Positions 1 to 6,161 of a stretch of DNA of 7,414 nt are shown here, piece after piece. Below the pieces are notes generated by a model. It was not told the DNA's origin. It searched no databases and was given only the letters and a program-made list of their open reading frames with translations. Numbering within the stretch: the first letter of the stretch is position 1; the number at the start of each line of letters is the position of its first letter. Origin of the DNA: Alistipes sp. (GTDB taxonomy: Bacteria; Bacteroidota; Bacteroidia; Bacteroidales; Rikenellaceae); assembly GCA_017391435.1 (NCBI GenBank), contig JAFOYS010000308.1, positions 1 to 7,414 on the forward strand, in the 5' to 3' direction. Made by a program: the position numbers and the translations under genes.

Positions 1-108
1 AGTAATGAGCTTGAGCAGGGTGTTGCAACTCTTAAGAATATGGCTACAGGAGAGCAGCAGACCCTTCCAATCGCAACATTTGCAGATGCGGTTAAAGAGG
101 TGTTATAG
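1..108 (+). CDS. hisS: Histidine--tRNA ligase, C-terminal end (partial)
   Basis: This is the last 35 codons and TAG stop of a gene that begins before the window, read in frame 1. The tail contains ELEQGVATLKNMATGEQQ, followed by a short helix-like ending (FADAVKEVL). This matches the end of the C-terminal anticodon-binding domain of bacterial class II histidyl-tRNA synthetases, where a 'G-x-v-x-l-k-x-M-x-t-G-e-Q' strand-turn-strand is typical. The complete enzyme would charge tRNA-His with histidine in the cytoplasm. The catalytic domain (motifs 1-3) lies outside the window, so the name rests on the tail alone. Another class II synthetase with the same anticodon-binding fold (ProRS, ThrRS or GlyRS) is possible but fits less well. 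A strong terminator follows 20 bases after the stop, so this gene ends its transcription unit. Confidence 0.7.
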   Translation, partial: SNELEQGVATLKNMATGEQQTLPIATFADAVKEVL

Positions 109-128
109 AGGTGAATATACAAGCAGAT

Positions 129-160
129 ATGGCAACCAAGACTTTGGTTGCCATTTTTTT
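129..160 (+). terminator. Intrinsic terminator after hisS
   Basis: A perfect 11-bp stem (129-139 with 144-154, arms ATGGCAACCAA and TTGGTTGCCAT) closes a 4-base loop. The descending arm runs directly into seven T residues (154-160). This is a textbook rho-independent terminator on the plus strand. It separates hisS from the next gene. Confidence 0.9.
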
Positions 161-202
161 ATCTATTGTAATGGCGTGAGAGGTGAAATGTGGTAAAAAG
201 AT

Positions 203-232
203 TTTTTTAATCACAAAAATTGACTATATTTG
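203..232 (+). promoter_or_regulatory. Bacteroides-type promoter of the PUR gene
   Basis: TATATTTG at 225-232 matches the Bacteroidota -7 consensus TAnnTTTG exactly. The expected -33 TTG is not present; the position is occupied by a T-tract (202-208), so the upstream element is weak. Transcription would start near 238 and give a leader of roughly 20 bases before the ATG at 261. The position just after the hisS terminator supports the call. Confidence 0.55.
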
Positions 233-260
233 TACATTATACACACATTATATTACGACA

Positions 261-554
261 ATGTCATCTTTAGTACATCAATTTGAGGGGGAGGATTATG
301 GCGACCAGATTCTCTCAAAGGCAATTAAAGCTGGTCGTAGGACATACTTTTTAGATGTCCGAGCCACACGCGGTGGTGACTATTTTCTTACGGTTACTGA
401 GTCGCGTAAGGTTAGCCACGCAGATGGTACTTTCTCGTTTGACCGTCATAAGATTTTTCTCTACAAGGAGGATTTTTTGAAGTTTACGGAGGGCCTGCAG
501 GAGGTTATAGACTTTATCAAGCAGAGTAAACCTGATTTTTTTGAGCAGGAGTAG
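261..554 (+). CDS. PUR family (DUF3276) DNA/RNA-binding protein
   Basis: This is a 97-residue cytoplasmic protein with the PUR-domain pattern found in small Bacteroidota and spirochaete proteins related to eukaryotic Pur-alpha. The blocks are GRRTYFLDVRATRGGDYFLTV (two strands), TESRK, FDRHKIFLYKED (third and fourth strands), and a closing amphipathic helix (FLKFTEGLQEVIDFIKQ). The whole protein is one PUR repeat, which in this family usually dimerises and binds single-stranded nucleic acid. The exact cellular role is not known to me. I chose the ATG at 261 because the family begins shortly before the GRRTYF block. An upstream in-frame ATG at 183 would add 26 residues unlike the family and would begin before the promoter's -7 box. 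No Shine-Dalgarno sequence is visible. The gene is monocistronic, bounded by terminators on both sides. Confidence 0.88.
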   Translation: MSSLVHQFEGEDYGDQILSKAIKAGRRTYFLDVRATRGGDYFLTVTESRKVSHADGTFSFDRHKIFLYKEDFLKFTEGLQEVIDFIKQSKPDFFEQE

Positions 555-576
555 CTTAGTCTAAAGAGTCTTTGGT

Positions 577-606
577 GCGATACAGTTGTGCTGTATCGCT
601 CTTTTT
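577..606 (+). terminator. Intrinsic terminator after the PUR gene
   Basis: A perfect 9-bp stem (577-585 GCGATACAG with 591-599 CTGTATCGC) encloses the loop TTGTG and is followed by TCTTTTT. An upstream AAAGAG (563-568) can pair with CTCTTT (599-604), so an alternative outer stem exists. The loop and 3' flank also carry the aroE promoter elements. Confidence 0.82.
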
Positions 607-616
607 ATTATCTTTG
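586..616 (+). promoter_or_regulatory. Bacteroides-type promoter of aroE, overlapping a terminator
   Basis: TTG at 586-588 and TATCTTTG at 609-616 are separated by exactly 20 bases, matching the Bacteroidota -33/-7 consensus in both boxes. The -33 TTG is the first part of the loop of the preceding terminator, and the -7 box begins just after its T-rich tail. The usual distance from box to start point places transcription initiation at about 621-623, essentially at the aroE ATG (622). The transcript would then be leaderless or nearly so. Confidence 0.75.
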
Positions 617-621
617 TAGCT

Positions 622-1353
622 ATGAAACATTATGGACTTATAGGCTATCCATTGGGCCACTCGGCATCTGCTGCATACTTTACTGAGAAGTTTGCTGCTG
701 AAGGCATTGATTCTCAGTACACTCTTTATGAAATTGATAACATATCAGCCCTTGAGCAAATAAGGAGCTCTTTGTCTGGATTCAATGTTACGATTCCTTA
801 TAAGAAGACTGTTATACCCTATCTTGCAACAATTAGCCCTGAGGCTGAGGCTATAGGTGCTGTAAACTGTGTAAAGGTTGACAGCAACGGCTCTCTTCAC
901 GGCTATAACACAGATGTTGTCGGTATTCGTGCTACGCTATCCCCATTTAATCTTACGGGTTGTCGCGCACTTGTCTTAGGCACAGGTGGCGCTGCAGCGG
1001 CTGTGCAGTATGTTCTAAGAGAGTTGGGTATGGAGATAGTTACTCTCTCTCGTACTAAAAGAGATGGTGTTCTCTGTTACAGTGAGCTTACTGCTGAGAT
1101 GGTTGCCGCCTCAAGGTTGATTATCAACGCTACCCCTGTGGGTATGTATCCTCATATAGATGAGGCTCCAGAGCTACCCTACAGTGCTATTGGAGCAAAC
1201 CATATTCTTTTTGATTTAATATACAACCCTGCACAGACGCGCTTTCTTGCTCTTGGAGCCGCACAAGGGGCAACAACATTAGGTGGCGGCGAGATGTTTC
1301 GTCGTCAAGCAGAGGCTTCGTGGAGTATTTGGAATACTATGGATGAATTCTAA
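622..1353 (+). CDS. aroE: Shikimate dehydrogenase
   Basis: This enzyme reduces 3-dehydroshikimate to shikimate with NADPH, a late step of the chorismate pathway to aromatic amino acids, in the cytoplasm. At 243 residues it is shorter than E. coli AroE (about 270), mainly in the C-terminal half. The substrate domain shows GYPLGHSAS with the shikimate-binding Ser14 and Ser16, NVTIPYK with the catalytic Lys61, GAVN with Asn82, and YNTD with the catalytic Asp98. The Rossmann part has GTGGA (120-124), SRT (143-145; the Arg usually contacts the NADP 2'-phosphate), NATPVGM (169-175), a DLIYNPAQT block (from Asp198), and a terminal GGGEMFRRQ with the conserved Gln229. All key residues are present. 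ATG 622 aligns with the family N-terminus; a TTG at 586 in the same frame would lie inside the terminator. The 3' end overlaps the convergent DUF2007 gene by 17 bases. Confidence 0.95.
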   Translation: MKHYGLIGYPLGHSASAAYFTEKFAAEGIDSQYTLYEIDNISALEQIRSSLSGFNVTIPYKKTVIPYLATISPEAEAIGAVNCVKVDSNGSLHGYNTDVVGIRATLSPFNLTGCRALVLGTGGAAAAVQYVLRELGMEIVTLSRTKRDGVLCYSELTAEMVAASRLIINATPVGMYPHIDEAPELPYSAIGANHILFDLIYNPAQTRFLALGAAQGATTLGGGEMFRRQAEASWSIWNTMDEF

Positions 1354-1546
1354 GCAGAGCTTGAGCCTGCTCTACATCCTCAATAGGGACTAATAACTCT
1401 GGTGGAATTGCTACGGCATAGGCAGTAGACATATACTCATTGCGAATCTCGGCATAGATGCCCGCACTAATAACAACACTTTTTGCCATTTCTGCCTCTA
1501 AATAAGAGTTGTAGCTGGCTATTACAACTAATTCTTGAGTCTGCAT
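1337..1546 (-). CDS. DUF2007-type small protein (putative signal-transducing protein family)
   Basis: This is a 69-residue protein with no signal peptide or membrane segment. It fits the DUF2007 pattern: an N-terminal strand (ELVVIASYNSYLEAEMAKS, the 'residues move between two sites' start), AGIYAEIRNEY in the middle, and a C-terminal IPPELLVPIEDVEQAQALL, where L-x-V-x-x-x-D-V-x-x-A is the family hallmark. These proteins have a ferredoxin-like fold related to PII-type domains; their role is not established. The reading frame stays open up to an ATG at 1615, but that start lies upstream of the promoter at 1573-1604. The ATG at 1546 (23 codons inside) sits at the family's usual start and about 20 bases from the predicted transcription start. 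The gene is convergent with aroE, overlaps its last 17 bases and has no terminator of its own that I can see. Confidence 0.8.
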   Translation of the reverse strand: MQTQELVVIASYNSYLEAEMAKSVVISAGIYAEIRNEYMSTAYAVAIPPELLVPIEDVEQAQALLRIHP

Positions 1547-1572
1547 AAGATTATGGTTTTTTGTTTGTCTAT

Positions 1573-1604
1573 CAAATTTAGTGATTTTATTGAAAACTTG
1601 CAAA
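1573..1604 (-). promoter_or_regulatory. Bacteroides-type promoter of the DUF2007 gene
   Basis: Read on the minus strand, TTTG (1604-1601) is followed after exactly 20 bases by TAAATTTG (1580-1573), a full match to the phylum's -33/-7 consensus. The predicted start near 1567 gives a leader of about 20 bases before the ATG at 1546. It rules out the longer start at 1615. Confidence 0.75.
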
Positions 1605-1634
1605 TGCTGTTCCAAAATATCTCAAAAAATATCT

Positions 1635-1642
1635 TATATTTG
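1635..1642 (+). promoter_or_regulatory. Candidate -7 box of the dnaE promoter
   Basis: TATATTTG matches TAnnTTTG exactly and is oriented towards dnaE. No TTG lies at the right distance upstream (1610-1614 reads TTCCA), so the -33 element is poor. The start point would be near 1648, leaving a leader of about 90 bases. It lies back to back with the minus-strand DUF2007 promoter, about 30 bases away. Confidence 0.5.
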
Positions 1643-1647
1643 TGACG

Positions 1648-1738
1648 AATATTTACACTGTCAATAATTAGCAATCAGTGAGTCTGTTTTTGGACTGTAA
1701 ATTGTCAATGACAGTATTAATATGACTAAAAAGTAACT
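1648..1738 (+). promoter_or_regulatory. Long dnaE leader with inverted and direct repeats
   Basis: This untranslated stretch of about 90 bases is far longer than the other leaders in the window. ACTGTCA (1657-1663) is the reverse complement of TGACAGT (1709-1715). TGTCAAT occurs twice in direct orientation (1659-1665 and 1703-1709), and the second copy is part of TGTCA-A-TGACA (1703-1713). A minimal reading frame, Met-Thr-Lys-Lys-stop, lies at 1722-1736, ending two bases before the dnaE ATG. The repeats could be a binding site or RNA structure. I recognise no known riboswitch or attenuator. Confidence 0.35.
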
Positions 1739-4700
1739 ATGCAGAATTTCGTACACCTTCACGTACATACTCAATACTCACTGCTTGATGGACAGGCAAG
1801 CATTGCTCGTCTTGTTGACAAGGCTCTAAAGGATGGTATGCCTGGTATTGCCGTTACAGATCACGGTAATATGTTTGGTATCAAGGAGTTTTGGAATTAT
1901 GTTTCAAAGAAAAACAAGGCAAAGCACGAGCAGATAAAGAGTCTAACTAAACTCAAAGAGAAGATGGTGGCTATGCTTGCTGAGCATAGCGACCTTTCTC
2001 AGTATAAGGCAGAGCTGGCTGAGCAGATTGCAGCAAAGCAGGCGGTTATAGATGCAAGTGAGACCTACTCTTTGGAGGATAATGAGGAGTTGTCGCGACT
2101 CAAGGCCATTTTGACCTCAATAGAGTCAATGGAGAAGGAGTTTGGCTATAGTGAGCAGAGCGCGGAGGAGAAGATTTCAGCTCTGAAGGCTATTGAGGAC
2201 TTTAAGCCGATTATCGGTTGTGAGGTCTATGTGGCTCGCACAGCAATGCAGCTCAAGCGCAAGGAGGTTAAAGAGGATAAGGGTGGTTGGCACCTTATAC
2301 TGCTTGCAAAGAATATGCAGGGCTATAAGAACCTTATAAAGATTGTGTCTCGTGCTTGGACTGAGGGTTTCTATGCTCGTCCACGAACAGACCACGCTGA
2401 ACTTGAGAAGTATCACGAGGGTCTTATCTGTTGTTCAGCTTGTATTGGTGGTGAGATTCCAAAGCTTATTATGTCTGGTCGCATAGAGGAGGCCGAGCAG
2501 GCGCTTTTGTGGCATAAGAATCTCTTTGGAGATGACTACTACATTGAGCTGCAGCGACATAAGGCAACCGTTGAGCGTGCAAATCACGAGACATACAAGA
2601 TTCAGCAACAGGTAAACGAGCAGTTGGTCGCTCTTGCTCGCAAGCATAATATAAAGCTTATCTGTACAAACGATGTTCACTTCGTAAATGAAGAGGATGC
2701 GGAGGCTCACGACCGACTTATTACAATTAACTCGCGTCAAGACTTTGATAGCCCAGACCGTATGCTCTACTCAAAGCAGGAGTGGATGAAGTCGCGTGCT
2801 GAGATGAGCGAGATTTTTGCTGACTATCCAGAGGCGTTGGAGAATACCCTTGAGATTTGCCGTAAGGTTGAGAGTTACTCTATTGACCACGACCCTATTA
2901 TGCCGATGTTTGATATTCCTGTTGAGTTTGGAACTGAAGAGGAGTATCGTCAGCGATATAGTGAGCAAGATCTCTACAATGAGTTTACTCGTGACGAGAA
3001 TGGCAACGAGATTATGTCCGAGGCCGATGCAAAGAAGAAGATTGAAAAGCTCGGTGGATATGATCGTCTCTATCGTATCAAGTTTGAAGCTGATTACTTG
3101 GCTCACTTGACAATGATAGGCGCTAAGAGCCGATATGGAGACCCTCTTGATGATGAGACGGCGGAGCGACTCAAGTTTGAGCTGCATATTATGAAGACGA
3201 TGGGTTTCCCGGGCTACTTCCTTATTGTGCAGGACTTTATCGCTGCTGCTCGTAAGGAGTTGGGCGTTTGGGTAGGCCCTGGCCGAGGTTCTGCGGCTGG
3301 ATCTGCTGTGGCTTACTGTCTTGGAATTACGCAGATTGACCCGATTAAGTACGACCTGCTTTTTGAGCGATTCCTTAATCCAGATCGTATTTCGCTTCCA
3401 GATATTGATATTGACTTTGACGACGAGGGTCGTGGACGAGTGCTTGAGTGGGTTACTAACAAGTATGGAAAGGAGAAGGTTGCCCATATTATCACTTACG
3501 GCACAATGGCCACCAAGATGGCCCTTAAGGATGTTGCGCGAGTGCAGCAGCTGCCTCTTGCCGATGCTGATAAACTCTGTAAACTTATCCCTGCGCGTAT
3601 TCCAGACCCTAAAAATAAGGATAAGCAGCTCAAGGTTAACCTGCCGAACTCCATTGCCTATGTGCCAGAGTTGCAGGCCGCTGCTAATTCTGATAATCCT
3701 ATACTGCGCGATACTATAAAGTATGCCCTACAGCTTGAGGGAAATGTTCGTGGTACGGGTGTTCACGCCTGTGGTACGATTATTTGCCGCGATGATATTA
3801 CAGATTGGGTGCCGGTATCTACAGCCGACGATAAAGAGACCGGTGAGAAGATGCTTGTTACTCAGTACGAGGGTTCGGTAATTGAGGATACCGGTCTTAT
3901 CAAGATGGACTTCTTGGGTCTAAAGAACCTCTCTATTATGAAGGATGCAATTGAGAATATTCGTCGCATTAAGGGGGTTGAGATCGATATAGACCATATT
4001 CCAATAGATGATCCTGCAACATACCGACTCTATTGTGAGGGCCGTACTGTAGGAACATTCCAGTTTGAGTCTCCAGGTATGCAGAAGTACCTTAGAGAGC
4101 TTCAGCCAAGTGTCTTTGAGGATCTTATTGCGATGAATGCGCTCTATCGTCCGGGACCAATGGATTATATACCCGACTTTATTGACCGTAAGCAGGGTCG
4201 CAAACCTATCGTATACGATATTCCGATTATGGAGAAGTATCTTAAGGATACCTACGGAATTACTGTATATCAGGAGCAGGTGATGCTTTTGTCTCGACTC
4301 TTGGCGGATTTTACCCGTGGTGAGTCAGATACACTGCGTAAGGCTATGGGTAAGAAGCTGAAGGATAAGCTTGATGCGCTGAAGCCTAAGTTCTTAAAGG
4401 GTGGTATTAGAAATGGTCACGACAAGGATGTCCTTGAGAAGATTTGGGCCGACTGGGAGAAGTTTGCATCCTATGCGTTCAATAAGTCGCACGCAACTTG
4501 CTACTCTTGGGTGGCATACCAGACTGCATATCTAAAGGCTAATTTCCCGTCAGAGTATATGGCGGCGCTGCTCAGTAGCAACCTTAACGATATTACTACC
4601 CTTACCGAGTATATCAATGAGAGTCAGCAGATGGGTATTAAGGTGCTCAGTCCAGATGTTAATGAGTCTATGTTGCGTTTCTCTAGTAACCGCACAGGTG

Positions 4701-5755
4701 ATATTCGCTTTGGTCTGGCAGCTATTAAAGGTGTTGGTGAGGCCGCAGCACAGTCAATTATTGACGAGCGCGAGCGTAGAGGACAGTTTAAGGATGTCTA
4801 CGACTTCTTTGAGCGTGTAAACTACTCGGTCGTTAACCGTAAGTGTCTGGAGAGTATGGCATATGCAGGTTGCTTTGACTCTATTGCTACATTCTCTCGT
4901 TGTAAATTTTTTGCACCTGAGAGTAAAGACTCTTCAGTGACTTTCCTTGAGTTGCTCATTAAATATGGCCAGCGACAAATAGAGGAGAAGGCAAATGCGC
5001 AGCAGAGTCTGTTTGGAATGTTTGCAGATGCTAACGATTTTACCATACAGAGACCTACACCGCCAATATGTGACGAGTGGAGCACACTTAAACGACTTGG
5101 TAAGGAGCGCGAAGTTGTTGGTATCTACCTCTCTTCACACCCGTTAGATGACTATAAGCCTATTATTCAGCAGTTCTGCAATTCTACCCTTTCGGATCTT
5201 AATCAGATGGAGAACAATGTTGGTAAGGAGATGGCTTTTGCTTGTGTGACTATCTCGGGTGAGGAGCGAACAGCCTCTGATGGAAAGAGTCAGTACGGCA
5301 TTTTGGTGGTTGAAGATTATACAGACAAGTATGAGTTTAAGCTGCGTCGTAAAGATTTTGAGAAGTTCCGCTCGTTCCTCTATCCTGACTACTATCTGCT
5401 TGTTCGTGGTGAGATTAGGTCATTTATGACATACGATAAGGATGATGTACATAAACTTAATCCGAAACCTCGTACATTCTTTAATATCAACTCAATGACT
5501 CAGTTAAATGATGTTGTCGAGGGTATTCAGCAGATGATGCTGTATGTAGATGTCGATCAGATTAGTGAGGATTTTGTAACAGAACTCTCTGAGGCTGCTA
5601 AGATGTCAAAAGGCAAAACAGCTGTGCACGTGATGTTCTATGACAGCTCTTCTGGTGTTAGTGTAAATATGCACTCAAAGAAGATAAGAGTCCTCTTTGA
5701 TGATAATATTAGAAAGGTATTAGAAAAGTATAAAATAAAGTATACATTAAGTTAA
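1739..5755 (+). CDS. dnaE: DNA polymerase III alpha subunit (replicative polymerase)
   Basis: This is the catalytic subunit of the replicative holoenzyme, 1338 residues against 1160 in E. coli. An N-terminal PHP domain (about 1-335) carries HLHVH (His8, His10), TDH (Asp41, His42), Glu162, His185, Cys235 and DVH (Asp312, His314), the complete PHP metal-ligand set. The polymerase core has PGRGSAAGS (514-522), PDIDIDFD with catalytic Asp555 and Asp557, and KMDFLGL with the third aspartate, Asp724. LYRPGPM (802-808) and YAFNKSHA (912-919) follow. IKGVG (996-1000) marks the helix-hairpin-helix, QQSLF (1088-1092) is a beta-clamp-binding motif, and residues about 1160-1230 form an OB fold. Two inserts relative to E. 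coli explain much of the extra length: 52-154, charged and helical, inside PHP, and about 412-462 before the palm. Both appear normal for Bacteroidota. The ATG at 1739 gives the canonical start. It is probably cotranscribed with trxA. Confidence 0.98.
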   Translation: MQNFVHLHVHTQYSLLDGQASIARLVDKALKDGMPGIAVTDHGNMFGIKEFWNYVSKKNKAKHEQIKSLTKLKEKMVAMLAEHSDLSQYKAELAEQIAAKQAVIDASETYSLEDNEELSRLKAILTSIESMEKEFGYSEQSAEEKISALKAIEDFKPIIGCEVYVARTAMQLKRKEVKEDKGGWHLILLAKNMQGYKNLIKIVSRAWTEGFYARPRTDHAELEKYHEGLICCSACIGGEIPKLIMSGRIEEAEQALLWHKNLFGDDYYIELQRHKATVERANHETYKIQQQVNEQLVALARKHNIKLICTNDVHFVNEEDAEAHDRLITINSRQDFDSPDRMLYSKQEWMKSRAEMSEIFADYPEALENTLEICRKVESYSIDHDPIMPMFDIPVEFGTEEEYRQRYSEQDLYNEFTRDENGNEIMSEADAKKKIEKLGGYDRLYRIKFEADYLAHLTMIGAKSRYGDPLDDETAERLKFELHIMKTMGFPGYFLIVQDFIAAARKELGVWVGPGRGSAAGSAVAYCLGITQIDPIKYDLLFERFLNPDRISLPDIDIDFDDEGRGRVLEWVTNKYGKEKVAHIITYGTMATKMALKDVARVQQLPLADADKLCKLIPARIPDPKNKDKQLKVNLPNSIAYVPELQAAANSDNPILRDTIKYALQLEGNVRGTGVHACGTIICRDDITDWVPVSTADDKETGEKMLVTQYEGSVIEDTGLIKMDFLGLKNLSIMKDAIENIRRIKGVEIDIDHIPIDDPATYRLYCEGRTVGTFQFESPGMQKYLRELQPSVFEDLIAMNALYRPGPMDYIPDFIDRKQGRKPIVYDIPIMEKYLKDTYGITVYQEQVMLLSRLLADFTRGESDTLRKAMGKKLKDKLDALKPKFLKGGIRNGHDKDVLEKIWADWEKFASYAFNKSHATCYSWVAYQTAYLKANFPSEYMAALLSSNLNDITTLTEYINESQQMGIKVLSPDVNESMLRFSSNRTGDIRFGLAAIKGVGEAAAQSIIDERERRGQFKDVYDFFERVNYSVVNRKCLESMAYAGCFDSIATFSRCKFFAPESKDSSVTFLELLIKYGQRQIEEKANAQQSLFGMFADANDFTIQRPTPPICDEWSTLKRLGKEREVVGIYLSSHPLDDYKPIIQQFCNSTLSDLNQMENNVGKEMAFACVTISGEERTASDGKSQYGILVVEDYTDKYEFKLRRKDFEKFRSFLYPDYYLLVRGEIRSFMTYDKDDVHKLNPKPRTFFNINSMTQLNDVVEGIQQMMLYVDVDQISEDFVTELSEAAKMSKGKTAVHVMFYDSSSGVSVNMHSKKIRVLFDDNIRKVLEKYKIKYTLS

Positions 5756-5785
5756 TCATTATAAACAATTAAAAAACAAACAATT

Positions 5786-6103
5786 ATGGCTCTTAACATT
5801 ACAAATGAGAACTATGAGGCTATCGTAGCTGATTCAAAGCCTGCAGTTATTGATTTCTGGGCAGAGTGGTGTGGCCCTTGCTGCACAATCGCTCCAATTG
5901 TAGAGGAACTTGCAGAGGTGTACGCAGACCGCGTAAACATTGGTAAGTGTAATATTGATAACGATTCTGATGATGTTGTTGCAACATACCGTGTTCGTAA
6001 CATCCCTACCCTAATCTTTATCAAGGACGGTGCAGTTGTTGATAAGCACGTGGGTGCAATCTCTCGCAATGATCTTGTTGCAAAGATTGAGGCTCTGCTA
6101 TAA
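5786..6103 (+). CDS. trxA: Thioredoxin
   Basis: This is a 105-residue cytoplasmic disulfide reductase, reduced by thioredoxin reductase, that supplies electrons to ribonucleotide reductase and other oxidised proteins. It shows the full thioredoxin fold pattern: FWAEWCGPC with active Cys29 and Cys32, the buried acid Asp23, the cis-proline loop RNIPT, and the FIKDGAVVDKHVGA strand pair before the last helix. Length and start match E. coli TrxA (about 109). It is unusual in having Cys33 directly after the active site (WCGPCC, where Lys or Arg is usual) and another cysteine at 55 (GKCNID). The gene starts 30 bases after dnaE in an A-rich spacer without a promoter or terminator, so it probably shares the dnaE transcript. 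A terminator follows at once. Confidence 0.96.
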   Translation: MALNITNENYEAIVADSKPAVIDFWAEWCGPCCTIAPIVEELAEVYADRVNIGKCNIDNDSDDVVATYRVRNIPTLIFIKDGAVVDKHVGAISRNDLVAKIEALL

Positions 6104-6119
6104 TTATTTTTCCAAATAG

Positions 6120-6148
6120 TAGTCCGTCCCACTGGGCGGACTATTTTT
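6120..6148 (+). terminator. Intrinsic terminator after trxA
   Basis: A 10-bp stem (6120-6129 TAGTCCGTCC with 6134-6143 GGGCGGACTA, containing one G-T pair) closes the loop CACT and is followed by five T residues (6144-6148). It ends the presumed dnaE-trxA transcript only 13 bases before the next start codon. Confidence 0.87.
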
Positions 6149-6161
6149 ATACCCTTAGATT

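Noticed and set aside
5..196. A 63-codon open frame overlapping the hisS end
   Set aside because: It is out of frame with the recognisable HisS tail and reads through the intrinsic terminator at 129-160.
183..260. N-terminal extension of the PUR protein from an ATG at 183
   Set aside because: The added 26 residues do not resemble the family, and the start would lie before the TATATTTG promoter box.
1547..1615. N-terminal extension of the DUF2007 protein from an ATG at 1615
   Set aside because: It overlaps a perfect minus-strand promoter, and the extra residues do not fit the family start.
2972..3120. Second DnaE insert (about residues 412-462) as a possible foreign insertion
   Set aside because: There is no frame break or change in base composition, and I recall a similar segment in other Bacteroidota DnaE proteins, so it is a lineage feature.
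2771..3487. A 238-codon open frame on the minus strand inside dnaE
   Set aside because: It lies wholly antisense to the conserved polymerase core, and its protein is low-complexity in Leu, Ser, Asn and Arg with no recognisable domain. It is a shadow of the dnaE codon pattern.
5812..6132. A 106-codon minus-strand frame opposite trxA
   Set aside because: It is antisense to a complete, conserved thioredoxin, has no family resemblance, and extends into the trxA terminator.
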